Source: Cellulomonas fengjieae | GTDB lineage: Bacteria > Actinomycetota > Actinomycetes > Actinomycetales > Cellulomonadaceae | NCBI RefSeq assembly: GCF_018388465.1 | Contig: NZ_CP074404.1 | Coordinates: 558,001-622,000, forward strand | Length of the DNA: 64,000 bases | Direction of reading: 5' to 3' | Shown: one piece after another, positions 41,632-50,336 of the stretch | Layout: every line of letters starts with the position of its first letter | How positions within the stretch are numbered: position 1 is the stretch's first letter | Notes under the pieces: generated by a model | The model's database searches: none | Told to the model about the DNA's origin: nothing | The model's input: the letters and a program-made list of their open reading frames with translations, nothing else | Position numbers and translations under genes: made by a program

Positions 41632-42555
41632 ATGACCATCCACAAGGCAGTCATCCCCGCCGCGGGGCTCGGAACCCGGTTCCTGCCCGCCACGAAGTCG
41701 ACGCCCAAGGAGATGCTCCCGGTCGTCGACAAGCCGGCCATCCAGTACGTCGTCGAGGAGGCCGTCAAGGCCGGGCTCGACGACGTCCTGCTCATCACCG
41801 GTCGCTCGAAGCGCACGCTCGCCGACCACTTCGACGCGGTGCCGGAGCTCGAGGCCGCGCTCGAGGCGAAGGGCGACCTGGATCGGTTGGCCAAGGTCCG
41901 CGAGTCCACCGACCTGGGTCACGTGCACTTCGTGCGCCAGGGCCAGCCCAAGGGCCTGGGCCACGCGGTGCTCCAGGCCAAGCACCACGTCGGGCACGAG
42001 CCGTTCGCGGTCCTGCTCGGCGACGACCTGATCGACGAACGCGACGAGCTGCTCAGCACGATGCTCGCGCTGCAGGAGCGCACCGGCGGATCGGTCATCG
42101 CCCTGCTCGAGGTGCCGCCCGCGCAGATCTCGATGTACGGCTGCGCGGCCGTCGAGCCGTTCGACGGCGCCGAGGGCGGGGACGCTGCTGACACGGTGCG
42201 GATCACCGGCCTGGTCGAGAAGCCCCCGGCGGACGAGGCTCCCAGCAACCTCGCCATCATCGGCAGGTACGTGCTGCACCCCGCGGTGTTCGAGATCCTC
42301 GAGAACACCGCACCGGGACGCGGCGGGGAGATCCAGCTGACCGACGCGCTCGCGACGCTCGCCGAGCTGCCCGCCTCCGAGGGCGGCGGCGTCTACGGCG
42401 TCGTGTTCCGCGGCCGGCGCTACGACACCGGTGACCGCCTGGACTACCTGAAGGCCGTCGTCCAGATCGCGGTGGACCGTCCGGATCTCGGACCCGAGTT
42501 CCGGACCTGGTTGGGCGAGTTCGCGCAGAACCTCAGCACGCCGCAGTCCGACTGA
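41632..42555 (+). CDS. galU: UTP-glucose-1-phosphate uridylyltransferase
   Basis: 307 residues from ATG 41632; TAGGGT at 41620-41625 indicates a leaderless mRNA. IPAAGLGTRFLPATKSTPKEMLPVVDKPAIQYVVEEAV is the nucleotide-binding signature and VEKPP the uridylyltransferase motif. It makes UDP-glucose for cell-wall glycans and glycolipids. It heads the galU-glp-rimJ-glpR block. Confidence 0.95.
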   Translation: MTIHKAVIPAAGLGTRFLPATKSTPKEMLPVVDKPAIQYVVEEAVKAGLDDVLLITGRSKRTLADHFDAVPELEAALEAKGDLDRLAKVRESTDLGHVHFVRQGQPKGLGHAVLQAKHHVGHEPFAVLLGDDLIDERDELLSTMLALQERTGGSVIALLEVPPAQISMYGCAAVEPFDGAEGGDAADTVRITGLVEKPPADEAPSNLAIIGRYVLHPAVFEILENTAPGRGGEIQLTDALATLAELPASEGGGVYGVVFRGRRYDTGDRLDYLKAVVQIAVDRPDLGPEFRTWLGEFAQNLSTPQSD

Positions 42556-42581
42556 CCTGCCGGGCGGGGCAGAATGCCCGC

Positions 42582-43817
42582 ATGAGATCGGTCCAGGATC
42601 ACCTCGCGGCCGTGCTGGCCTCCGTCGGACCGGTCGCTCCGCTCGACGTCGTGCTGCGCGACGCCGTGGGCTGCATCCTCGCTGCCGACGTCACGGCCAC
42701 GCACGACCTGCCGGCGTTCGCGGTCGCGTCGCGTGACGGGTACGCCGTCGCCGCGCACGAGACCGCGGGCGCCGGCTATGCGAGCGCGCAGTCCCTGCCC
42801 GTCGCGCACGACGCCCGGCCCGGCGCCGGTCCGCTGCGCCTGGTCCCCGGCTCGGCGGTCCGGGTCGCGTCCGGCGCCGCGCTGCCGCTCGGCGCCGACG
42901 CGGTGGTCCCCCTGGAGGAAACCGACCGGGGGACCGCGCGTGTCGCGATGCAGCGCCCTGCGGTGCCCGGCCAGCACGTGCGGCCCGTCGCCTCCGACGT
43001 GCGCGCAGGTGCGGTGGTGCTCGAGGCCGGCACGCGCCTCGGTGCCCGCCAGCTGGCCCTCGCCGCAGCGATGGGCCGGGGCCGCCTTCGCGTGCACCCG
43101 ACACCGCGCGTCGTGCTGCTCTCCGTCGGCGACGAGCTCGTCGAGCCCGGCACCCACGCGGACCGGGCGGGCGCGGGGGTGTTCGAGGCCGACGGGCACG
43201 CGCTGGAGGCGGCCGTCCGGGACGCGGGCGCCGCGTCCGTCCGGGTGGGCATCCTGGGCGACGACCGTGCGGTCCTGCGCGAGGCGATCGAGGACCAGCT
43301 GGTCCGCGCGGACCTCCTGGTGATCACCGGCGGCCTGTCCGAGCTGACGCACGACACCGTCAAGGACGTGCTGGCGACGATGGGCTCCGTCCGGCTGGAC
43401 CACGTCGCGATGACGCCCGGCCAGCGGCACGGCTTCGGCACCGTGGCGGACGACCTGGCCAGCGACAAGGCCGTGCCGATCTTCGCGCTGCCGGGGCACC
43501 CGGTCGCCGCGCAGGTGTCGTTCGAGGTGTTCGTGCGGCCGGCGCTGCGGGCCATGGCGGGGCACGCCGAGCTGTTCCGTCCGTCCGTGGCAGCCGAGGC
43601 CGTCGAGGGCTGGGTCTCGCCGCCGGGCCTGCGCCAGTTCGTCCCGGCCACGGTGCTCGGGTCGCCCGACGAGGGGTACCGCGTGACGCCGATCGGTGAC
43701 CCGTCGGCACCCACGGTGAGCGCACTGGCGCACGCCAACGCGCTCGCGGTCGTCGGGGAGCAGGACCTGACGGTCCACCCCGGACAGGTCATCCACTGCC
43801 TGGTCCTGGAGGGCTGA
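42582..43817 (+). CDS. glp: Gephyrin-like MoeA-family protein, probable division factor Glp
   Basis: 411 residues from ATG 42582. All MoeA domains are present: VQDHLAAVL and DLPAFAVASRDGYAV (domain I, where active MoeA has an N-S-x-D-G-Y/F type motif), the MPT-binding core with SVGDELVEPG and ITGGLSELTHDTVKDVL, and a C-terminal beta-barrel. In Corynebacterium the MoeA-like protein encoded between galU and rimJ is Glp, which binds FtsZ and the membrane receptor GlpR. The same order here, with glpR/sepX two genes later, favours Glp over a cofactor enzyme. In domain III, G-G-L-S replaces G-G-x-S plus the usual V-G-D/E, and catalysis cannot be excluded. The last base overlaps the start of rimJ. 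Confidence 0.82.
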   Translation: MRSVQDHLAAVLASVGPVAPLDVVLRDAVGCILAADVTATHDLPAFAVASRDGYAVAAHETAGAGYASAQSLPVAHDARPGAGPLRLVPGSAVRVASGAALPLGADAVVPLEETDRGTARVAMQRPAVPGQHVRPVASDVRAGAVVLEAGTRLGARQLALAAAMGRGRLRVHPTPRVVLLSVGDELVEPGTHADRAGAGVFEADGHALEAAVRDAGAASVRVGILGDDRAVLREAIEDQLVRADLLVITGGLSELTHDTVKDVLATMGSVRLDHVAMTPGQRHGFGTVADDLASDKAVPIFALPGHPVAAQVSFEVFVRPALRAMAGHAELFRPSVAAEAVEGWVSPPGLRQFVPATVLGSPDEGYRVTPIGDPSAPTVSALAHANALAVVGEQDLTVHPGQVIHCLVLEG

Positions 43818-44416
43818 TGGCCACCGGGTGGCCCGCGGTGCTCGTCGAGGGAGCAGTGCGACTGCGTCCGCTGCGCCGCCGCGACCAGGACACATGGATG
43901 GCGCTGCGGGCGCAGAACGCGGCGTGGCTGGAGCCGTGGGACGCCACCAGCCCGGTGCCCGTCAGCGGTCCGCGTCCGTCCTTCGGCACCTTCGTGCGGT
44001 CGCTGCACGCGCAGGCACGCGCGGGCACGACGCTGCCGTTCGCCGTCGACCTGGACGGCCGCCTCGTGGGCCAGCTGACGGTGTCGTCGATCACCTACGG
44101 GTCGCTGCGCTCGGCGGCCATCGGCTACTGGGTGTCCGAGCACGTCGCCGGCCTGGGCATCACGCCGACGGCGGTCGCGATGGCCACGGACCACTGCTTT
44201 GACGTCCTGGCGCTGCACCGGGTCGAGATCAACATCCGCCCGGAGAACGGGCCGTCGCTGCGGGTCGTGCAGAAGCTCGGCTTCCGCGACGAGGGCGTGC
44301 GCGAGCGGTACCTGCACATCCAGGACCGGTGGTGCGACCACCGGTCGTTCGCCCTGACCGTCGAGGACGTGCCCGAGGGGCTGCTCCAGCGGTGGCGGAC
44401 CCGGTCGCGCGGATGA
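43817..44416 (+). CDS. rimJ: GNAT acetyltransferase, RimJ/RimL type
   Basis: 199 residues, ATG overlapping the upstream stop. VRLRPLRRRDQDTW opens the GNAT fold, AIGYWVSEHVAGLGITPTAVAMA is the acetyl-CoA region and RVEINIRPENGPSLRVVQKLGFRDEGVRERY the RimJ/RimL C-terminal signature. The family acetylates protein N-termini (ribosomal S5 in E. coli) or small amines. It is part of the galU-glp-rimJ-glpR block. Confidence 0.88.
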   Translation: MATGWPAVLVEGAVRLRPLRRRDQDTWMALRAQNAAWLEPWDATSPVPVSGPRPSFGTFVRSLHAQARAGTTLPFAVDLDGRLVGQLTVSSITYGSLRSAAIGYWVSEHVAGLGITPTAVAMATDHCFDVLALHRVEINIRPENGPSLRVVQKLGFRDEGVRERYLHIQDRWCDHRSFALTVEDVPEGLLQRWRTRSRG

Positions 44417-44476
44417 CCGGGCCGACACGCCGCCACGGTCCCGGGCGGGCACGGGTCCGACGCCTACCGTCATGAC

Positions 44477-45649
44477 GTGAACGATCTCGCAGGACCGGTC
44501 GCGCTCGCGCTGGTCGGACTGTGGGTGGCGTACCTGGTGCCGCACAAGCTGCGGCACCGACAGCAGCTGCTGGAGTCCCGTGCGGACGACCGGTTCTCGG
44601 AGGCGCTGCGCGTGGTCGCGGTGAGCGACCGGCGCATCCGCCAGGAGGCCGCCGCCGCGGAGTGCGGGCCGACGGCGAGCAGCACCGTGGGGTTGCTGAC
44701 CCCGAGCAGAGGGCTCCCGGTGGCCACCGGGAGCGCGACAGGAGGCACCACCGTGGACCGACCGCACGGCACCCAGGATCGGATCACCGCCGATGCGGCC
44801 CGCCGCGCCGCGCAGGCGCGCGCTGCCCGGGCGGCCTCCGTCGCCCGCCGCGCCGCCGCCGCGCGCCGTCGTGCGGTCCTGGCCGGCATCCTCCTCGCCG
44901 CCACGGCCGTCGGGTGGGCCGCCGTCGGGTTCAGCCCCCTGGTGACCTGGGTGGCCGGTGCCGTGCCGACCGTCCTGCTGAGCACCGTCCTCGTCCTGGG
45001 CCGCCGGGCCGTCGTGGCGGGGCGCGCGGCGGACGCGGCGTGGGAGCGCAAGATCGCCGACGAGCGGCGGGTGGCCTCCGGCCCGCGCACCGGCGCGATG
45101 CGGGCGGTGGCCACCGCCACGCGGCCCGCGGCGACGACGCAGACGACGAAGCCGTCCACCAAGCAGACGAAGAAGCAGACGACGTCAGTCGCAGCACCGG
45201 CCGCCGAGGCGACCCCCGCCACGCCCGACGAGGCCCCGCTCGAGGCGCCGACGGCGTTCGTCACCGGCCGGGCCGTCCACCCCTCCGACGCCAGCACCGA
45301 GGTGTTCGAGCGCATCGTCGCGGACAAGGGCGAGTCCGGCGGGCCGGTCCGCCACGCGTCGACGGGCCAGGTGCCCGTCGTCCGGGTCGAGGCCGCGGAG
45401 CCCGAGGCGTCGTCCGACGACGAGGCGTGGTCACCGGTCCCCGTCCCGCGCCCGACCTACACGATGAAGGCGTCCGCACCGCGTCGTGAGCCCGCCCCGC
45501 TGGACAACCTCGAGGGGTCGACGGCCGTCCGCGCCGAGGCCGAGGCGCCCGCCGGCGTCGACCGCGCACCGCTCGAGGCGCCGGTCGAGACCACGGGGAG
45601 CATCGACCTCAACGCGGTCCTGGCCAAGCGCCGCGTCGCCGGGGAGTGA
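44477..45649 (+). CDS. sepX: Divisome membrane protein GlpR/SepX
   Basis: 390 residues from GTG 44477, leaderless by TACCGT at 44465-44470. The N-terminus is one membrane helix (AGPVALALVGLWVAYLVP) followed by HKLRHRQQL. A second pair of helices lies near residues 130-180 (AVLAGILLAATAVGWAAVGF, LVTWVAGAVPTVLLSTVLVLG). The long cytoplasmic tail is rich in Ala, Thr and Pro and ends SIDLNAVLAKRRVAGE. Position and plan match SepX of Streptomyces and GlpR of Corynebacterium, which tie the Z-ring and Glp to the membrane. Confidence 0.83.
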   Translation: MNDLAGPVALALVGLWVAYLVPHKLRHRQQLLESRADDRFSEALRVVAVSDRRIRQEAAAAECGPTASSTVGLLTPSRGLPVATGSATGGTTVDRPHGTQDRITADAARRAAQARAARAASVARRAAAARRRAVLAGILLAATAVGWAAVGFSPLVTWVAGAVPTVLLSTVLVLGRRAVVAGRAADAAWERKIADERRVASGPRTGAMRAVATATRPAATTQTTKPSTKQTKKQTTSVAAPAAEATPATPDEAPLEAPTAFVTGRAVHPSDASTEVFERIVADKGESGGPVRHASTGQVPVVRVEAAEPEASSDDEAWSPVPVPRPTYTMKASAPRREPAPLDNLEGSTAVRAEAEAPAGVDRAPLEAPVETTGSIDLNAVLAKRRVAGE

Positions 45650-45703
45650 CCGCGCGGATTTCGCGATCCGCCTGGCGCTGGTGTTAGTCTTTAGGCCGCT
45701 CGC

Positions 45704-45781
<78 letters not shown>

Positions 45782-45837
45782 GGAAGCCCTCGTCTGACCA
45801 GGCCATATGGCCTGGGAAGGCGGGGGCTTCGTGGTTG

Positions 45838-46345
45838 TCATTCGTGCCCGACCCCATCGTGCGCACCCCCCGGGCGCCCCGGGCCCTCATTGAGCCTGCT
45901 GAGTCCCGCCTGATCCGCCCCGGTCCCGAGGAAATGCAGGTAGCGGTTCGTCGTGGCGATCGACTCGTGGCCGCACCACGCTTGGACCGTTCCCGGATCC
46001 ACGCCGCGCGACAGCCAGAGGCATGCGGCCGTGTGGCGAAGGTCGTGCAGGCGCCGGCCGCCGCCGGTCGTTGTCCAGTGCAGCGTCCTCAAGACTGCCG
46101 ATCGGTGCAGCTGCGCACCCTGTGCCGTCGTCAGCAGGAGATCGTCAGCCGCCTTGCCGTTGGCGAGATCACGAACTATCGGAAGAACCCGGTTTGCGAG
46201 TTCTGCGTGGGCCGCGTCGGCGAATCTCTCGACTGATTCGCCTAGATGTCGCCACTCCGCCGATGCGGTGACTAGGCGGGCGGTTCGTGGAGGGCGGGCG
46301 GGTGGCCTGATCGACGCCCCCGCCGTCGGCTGGACCGCTGGCGTG
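45838..46345 (-). pseudogene. Tyrosine integrase, 5'-truncated
   Basis: An open frame of about 168 codons from about 46345 to the stop at 45838, with no usable start before TTG 46092. It encodes the C-terminal catalytic domain: TASAEWRHLGESVERFAD, then RRLHDLRHTAACLWL (HxxR), GHESIATTNRYLHFL (second His and Tyr nucleophile). The region with the first catalytic Arg and the whole N-terminal half are missing. It adjoins attL, as expected for the gene that inserted the island into tRNA-Ala. Inactivated, so the island is fixed unless helped in trans. Confidence 0.85.
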
Positions 46346-46416
46346 CTCGTTCACCTCCACGACAGGTCAGGCCCTTGCCGTTGCCCCGTTGTGGACGCTC
46401 TGCTCCTACATGCTGA

Positions 46417-46722
46417 CTGGCGTTCCATCACTTCGACCGCGTTGCAGTCGTCAGCATCCACCACCGCCGACGGCTGCCGATCAAACTCGGCCGAGTTCGC
46501 ACGCTCGCCCTTCTGTGCCTTGTCGCGGGAACCCTGCTCATCACCCTCGCGAACACGGCCGCAGGCGTCATGATCTCCGCTTGGTGGATCTGCGCTCCCC
46601 TCCTGCGCCTCGTGCCGGGAATCCGGTGGTCATGCGCAGGCCGGCTGCCGCCGGCGGCACGGCGTTCAGCGACCCACCGGGGACTGGGTCATCGCTCTAC
46701 AAGTCGGGCGGCCAGGGAGTGA
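46417..46722 (+). pseudogene. Possible membrane-protein relic
   Basis: An open frame of 101 codons without a standard start in its first half (first ATG at 46570). It encodes HFDRVAVVSIHHRRR, a hydrophobic helix (TLALLCLVAGTLLITLANTAAGV) and a basic tail. Probably the 3' part of a truncated gene. Weakly supported. Confidence 0.3.
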
Positions 46723-46726
46723 CGCC

Positions 46727-47206
46727 ATGGCCGGCGCCGCCGCACTGGTCCAGAACACCGTGCCCGCGACCGCGAGCATCGGAGTGCGAGCAGCCAACAA
46801 TCGCCTCGCCCGGCTCTACCAGCACCAGTATGGGTTCCAGGTGGGCAACGCGGATCGCCCGCTCGAGCTGCTCCGACCCGCACAGTGACTCCGACGGGGC
46901 GTATCAGCAACTAGGTGCGATCCATCCAAGAACACGAGCAGCGGATCGGCCACCGACCTTGCCCAGCGCGCGACCAAGAGCGTCACTCGATGGGCGTTCG
47001 ACCGCATCGCGGAGCTGCTCGGCGTGAGCACTCAGCGAGCCAGGCTGATCACCAAGCCTTGCGACACGGGCAAGAGATGCCCGGGTCGCGGCGGTTCATT
47101 TCTCAGGTCGTTGCCGCCTGTTCGCTCCAGTGAACACGGCGTACCGTTGATGGGGAGGAAGTGGGGTCGCCGATGGATTACGTCCCAAACGAATACGAAA
47201 CCGTAG
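46727..47206 (+). pseudogene. Possible HTH protein interrupted by an in-frame TGA
   Basis: ATG 46727 follows CAGGGAG and reads 53 codons to a TGA at 46886. The same frame stays open beyond it to a stop at 47204 and contains WAFDRIAELLGVSTQRARLIT, a helix-turn-helix like those of small phage and plasmid DNA-binding proteins. The simplest view is one regulator gene with a nonsense mutation. Two separate small genes are also possible. Its 3' part overlaps the start of the next gene. Confidence 0.35.
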
Positions 47207-48216
47207 TCCGGGGCACCAGGGACCCGTCTCCGACCGTAGTCCGGGGCACTAGTGGCCTGGCTCCGAACAACTTCCCGCAAGGTCCGGGTCCCGGTCTGGG
47301 TCCTCTCGGAACCGGTATCAATCGCGGTGCACAAGGAGCACTGGATGCCAGTGTCGGTGTCCTTGCGCGTCAGCACGAGCAACTTGCTCGCCAAGCAGCC
47401 GAACATGCGCGCCAACGGGTGGCCGAGGCGGCCCGTCTCGCCGACCAGCAGCACCACGACGCCGCTGAACGGATGCGCAGGCAGGCTGAAGCAGCCGAGC
47501 GCTACGCCCGGGACCAACGATCTCGAGCGGACAATCTGCGTAGGACTGCTGCCGAGGAGCGCGGTAACCGCACGAAGAGCGGCCGTGGCCTCGGAGGTTG
47601 GCTACGGAGCCTCTTCGGCGGGGGCGCGCACTTCACTCAAAGCCCCTCGGACCAGAATGCCCCGCGACAGACAAAACCGCTGACGCCGCCCCCGCGAGTT
47701 AAATTCGGCGACCCTACCGGATGGATCCCGGACCACTGGTACGTCGAATCCGGTTCGCAACACTGGGAGCCCGCGCAAAACCAGGAAGCAGTCGACGAGG
47801 CCGTGGCGAGCGGAGCACCCGGCACGTACGCGCGCTACGAAAACGGAAGTTACGTCCAGGTGACCAACGTCCCAGACGACGCGGCCACGGGACCCGTCGA
47901 GTGGACAGACGAGGATGGGTCCGAGGGGCGATCGAAGACAGTCAACATGCCGGACGGATCGACAGTTTCCACCCAGTGGGTGACTTCATTCACGGACGAC
48001 GGCTCACCTCAAACGACGGTCACGACCGTACAGAACAACCCGGACGACAGCACAAATGTGGTGGTGAAGCGGCCGGACGGTTCGACGACCGAGTCCACGA
48101 CAAACTCCGACGGTAGTCAGTTGATCATCGAGACGGGAGTCAACGGGTCAATTGGGATGACGTGGACGGGTCCGGACGACCTCATTCAGGGATTGCCCGG
48201 CCCAGGGGAGGAATAG
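47161..48216 (+). CDS. Island cargo protein A: coiled coil plus beta-rich tail
   Basis: 351 residues if started at GTG 47161; ATG 47173 is the alternative, and the GGGGAGG before them suits neither distance well. Residues about 5-25 contain TVVRGT twice, from a 17-base direct repeat (47200-47216 and 47233-47249). Residues about 65-135 are a long charged helix (LARQHEQLARQAAEHARQR onward), probably a coiled coil. The C-terminal third has repeated PDGST and DDGS motifs with alternating Thr/Val, suggesting a beta structure. No signal peptide or membrane helix is seen. Codon use is far less GC-biased than the flanks. Two bases separate it from cargo gene B, so they are one operon. Function unknown. 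Confidence 0.75.
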   Translation: MGSPMDYVPNEYETVVRGTRDPSPTVVRGTSGLAPNNFPQGPGPGLGPLGTGINRGAQGALDASVGVLARQHEQLARQAAEHARQRVAEAARLADQQHHDAAERMRRQAEAAERYARDQRSRADNLRRTAAEERGNRTKSGRGLGGWLRSLFGGGAHFTQSPSDQNAPRQTKPLTPPPRVKFGDPTGWIPDHWYVESGSQHWEPAQNQEAVDEAVASGAPGTYARYENGSYVQVTNVPDDAATGPVEWTDEDGSEGRSKTVNMPDGSTVSTQWVTSFTDDGSPQTTVTTVQNNPDDSTNVVVKRPDGSTTESTTNSDGSQLIIETGVNGSIGMTWTGPDDLIQGLPGPGEE

Positions 48217-48218
48217 CA

Positions 48219-49076
48219 ATGCTCTACAACCCTGACAGGGTGTACGCGATCGCCGACGGCGACGAGCTCACCGGCGAAGACCTATTCCGTGTCGCCGATC
48301 TGTTTGTATGGATGAGCAGCGCGGGCGGGTTGAGCTGGTGGGCAGGCGCGGCGCTTGAGGGCCGCGCGGTGCAGCTGTGGCCGCTGCCGGCGTACCGAAA
48401 GAGGTTTCGGCATTGGGTCGACGTCAACAAGAGTTTCGATGCGATCCCACACGACGCTACTGACCGATTGGACGCGGCCTCTCGCGCCGCGCTAGAGAGC
48501 GTCGAGGTCGACTCGCAGCACGACATTGATGTGTTAATCAGCCAGTTCCGCGACAGCACCAGTCTGGTGCTGGCCAGGACGTCAAAGGCTGTGCTCACCG
48601 ACTACACCGCTGTCGCGTTCCTGTCGCGAGTCATCAGTACGGCCCGCCAGTGGTCCAACGGTGACGGCTTCTATCGGTACCGAGACCTTCCGAGTGTGGA
48701 AGTCCTTGACCGCGCCGCTGCACTCCTCGCAGAGCGATGGGCTCAACTCGAGCCGGATTACGAACTCATTGCAAACGCGCCCGTCTGGGATAACGCACTC
48801 CGCGCTTTCAACGACTCGAAAAGCAACGACTCCTGGTGGCGCTCATGGCTCGGGGTTTTTGAGTCGGAACCGGCCTGTATCCTGATAGCCGAGCAGTTCG
48901 TACCCGGCTATACCGCGATTCGGGCTCGCCGCCGACCTGCTGTTCCGACTCGAGCGGCGCGCCAGTCGTCAACCTGGGCGGACGACTTCATGCGCGCAAG
49001 CGCGACAAACTCTGCGGCAATGGTCGATATCTACAACCAGCAAACTCGACTCATTCAGAATGGGTATCGCGACTAG
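48219..49076 (+). CDS. Island cargo protein B, unknown function
   Basis: 285 residues from ATG 48219, whose ribosome site GGGGAGGAA overlaps the end of cargo gene A. It is soluble and mostly helical. Trp-rich segments (LSWWAGAALEG, SWWRSWLGVFE) and the absence of Cys-rich or catalytic-looking motifs are notable. It starts LYNPDRVYAIADGDELTGEDLFRVADLFVWM. I do not recognise the family. Coupling to gene A suggests they form a complex or an effector and partner. Confidence 0.75.
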   Translation: MLYNPDRVYAIADGDELTGEDLFRVADLFVWMSSAGGLSWWAGAALEGRAVQLWPLPAYRKRFRHWVDVNKSFDAIPHDATDRLDAASRAALESVEVDSQHDIDVLISQFRDSTSLVLARTSKAVLTDYTAVAFLSRVISTARQWSNGDGFYRYRDLPSVEVLDRAAALLAERWAQLEPDYELIANAPVWDNALRAFNDSKSNDSWWRSWLGVFESEPACILIAEQFVPGYTAIRARRRPAVPTRAARQSSTWADDFMRASATNSAAMVDIYNQQTRLIQNGYRD

Positions 49077-49532
49077 GGTGCGGTCTGTGGGTGCACCTGT
49101 GCGACGGCCTGGTCGCGCACTACTGGATGCCGGCCCAAGGCCGATGCTGTCTCCGACGTACCCCCAAAGTGCTACCGAACTGAATCCGGCGCACCCTGTC
49201 AAGAGGACGATGGTGCCCACTACGCACCGTGGGAGCAGCGCGAAGGCGGTGCGTAACTGGCCGCCCTCCAGCGGACTCAGGACCACGTTGCGGGTCACGT
49301 CCTCGTGCACGGCCAAGATGGCCCGCATGTCTCGAGGTCATCGCGGGCCAGTCGAGCGCGTTCACGCAGCTCGCGGTCCGAGGCGAGTTTCGCCTCCGCA
49401 TCGGAGCACCGCGTCTCGCCCCGGCGTGCGTCCCGCCCCGACGTGACGCAGACCCACGACTGCGACCACGACCACGGCGGTGTTGACGCCCGCGCTTGCC
49501 CACTCGGCCCACGTCCCAAGGCTCACGGACAT
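48969..49532 (-). pseudogene. Small membrane protein gene with two frameshifts
   Basis: From ATG 49532 the frame gives SVSLGTWAEWASAGVNTAVV and a hydrophobic helix, then the sensible continuation changes frame near 49445 (RRGETRCSDAEAKLASDRE, a coiled coil) and again near 49330 (AILAVHEDVTRNVVLSPLE, then a second helix LPRCVVGTIVLLTGCAGF). Joined together this would be a protein of about 180 residues with two membrane helices around a coiled coil. It overlaps the tail of cargo gene B. Decayed. Confidence 0.5.
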
Positions 49533-49726
49533 ACGGTAGCGAGTGGTCGCAAACACCAGATGCGGTTGAGGCGGGGCACGAACGCATGGCGCAGCCGCGC
49601 CGCGAACTCGACCGCGGCTGCGGGCACTCGCATGGTGCCGGACAGGTCGCATCGGAGCAGCCATGCCCGGATGGGGGCGGCTCGCTGCTGGATCACCTTC
49701 GGTCGGATCGGGTGGCCCATGACCAT
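49523..49726 (-). CDS. Short open frame of uncertain reality
   Basis: 67 codons on the minus strand, basic, with GHPIRPKVIQQRAAPIRAW and a Leu-rich middle. No ribosome site is convincing. It lies between the decayed membrane gene and the next intact pair. It may be a fragment of a longer lost gene. Confidence 0.25.
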   Translation of the reverse strand: MVMGHPIRPKVIQQRAAPIRAWLLRCDLSGTMRVPAAAVEFAARLRHAFVPRLNRIWCLRPLATVCP

Positions 49727-49787
49727 GGGGAAGCCGAAGAACGCGACGCCGCACCGGACTCGGATGGCGGGAGCGCGGTGGTTGTCC

Positions 49788-50336
49788 TCAAACGAGCTCG
49801 GGATGCCGTTCGGCGATCTCGCTCATCTCGCGCTTCTGTTCCCGGATTACGCGGCGAGGGGTGCGTGGATCCACCTCAGCGCCAGCCTCCTGACCCTCAA
49901 GATCTGCGACCCGGTCGCGCATCGCGATGCTGATCTTCTCCAGAAACGCGACGGCCGCCTTGATGAGCGCGCCGTGGTCGGTCCCTACCGGCTCGGTGCC
50001 CCACTCCTTCAGCACGAAGTCGTCGGCACACGCGAACACGGTGTGGGTGCTTCTGAAGAATCCCTCCGCGAACGACTGCATCTCCGTGACGTTCGCGAAC
50101 ATCACGTCACGAAGCGACTCGCACTTCTCACCCTTGAGGTCGGTGTACGCCCACACCGTCATCGGAGAGTCCACATCTCCGATAGCACTGAAGAGCACGG
50201 TCGACTTGCCGCAGCCGAACGTCCCGAGGGTCGGCACGTCATCGGCGTGCCACACGTCAAGGTCCTCGGCGTCGGGGTTCGGCAGCCATGGCCGACTTCC
50301 GCGTCGCACGATCCCGTCAAGCATCATCTGCCTCAT
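49788..50336 (-). CDS. Island cargo protein D with a P-loop-like motif
   Basis: 182 residues from ATG 50336; the frame is open up to 50408 but that part overlaps the upstream gene. GTFGCGKS (about residues 42-49) fits the Walker A consensus GxxxxGK[ST], although it is set in a strand-rich context (TLGTFGCGKSTVLFSAIGD) and no Walker B is obvious. The C-terminal 50 residues form a charged helix (AFLEKISIAMRDRVADLEGQ, then REQKREMSEIAERHPELV). It follows cargo gene C with a 20-base overlap, so they form one operon on the minus strand. Function unknown. Confidence 0.68.
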   Translation of the reverse strand: MRQMMLDGIVRRGSRPWLPNPDAEDLDVWHADDVPTLGTFGCGKSTVLFSAIGDVDSPMTVWAYTDLKGEKCESLRDVMFANVTEMQSFAEGFFRSTHTVFACADDFVLKEWGTEPVGTDHGALIKAAVAFLEKISIAMRDRVADLEGQEAGAEVDPRTPRRVIREQKREMSEIAERHPELV

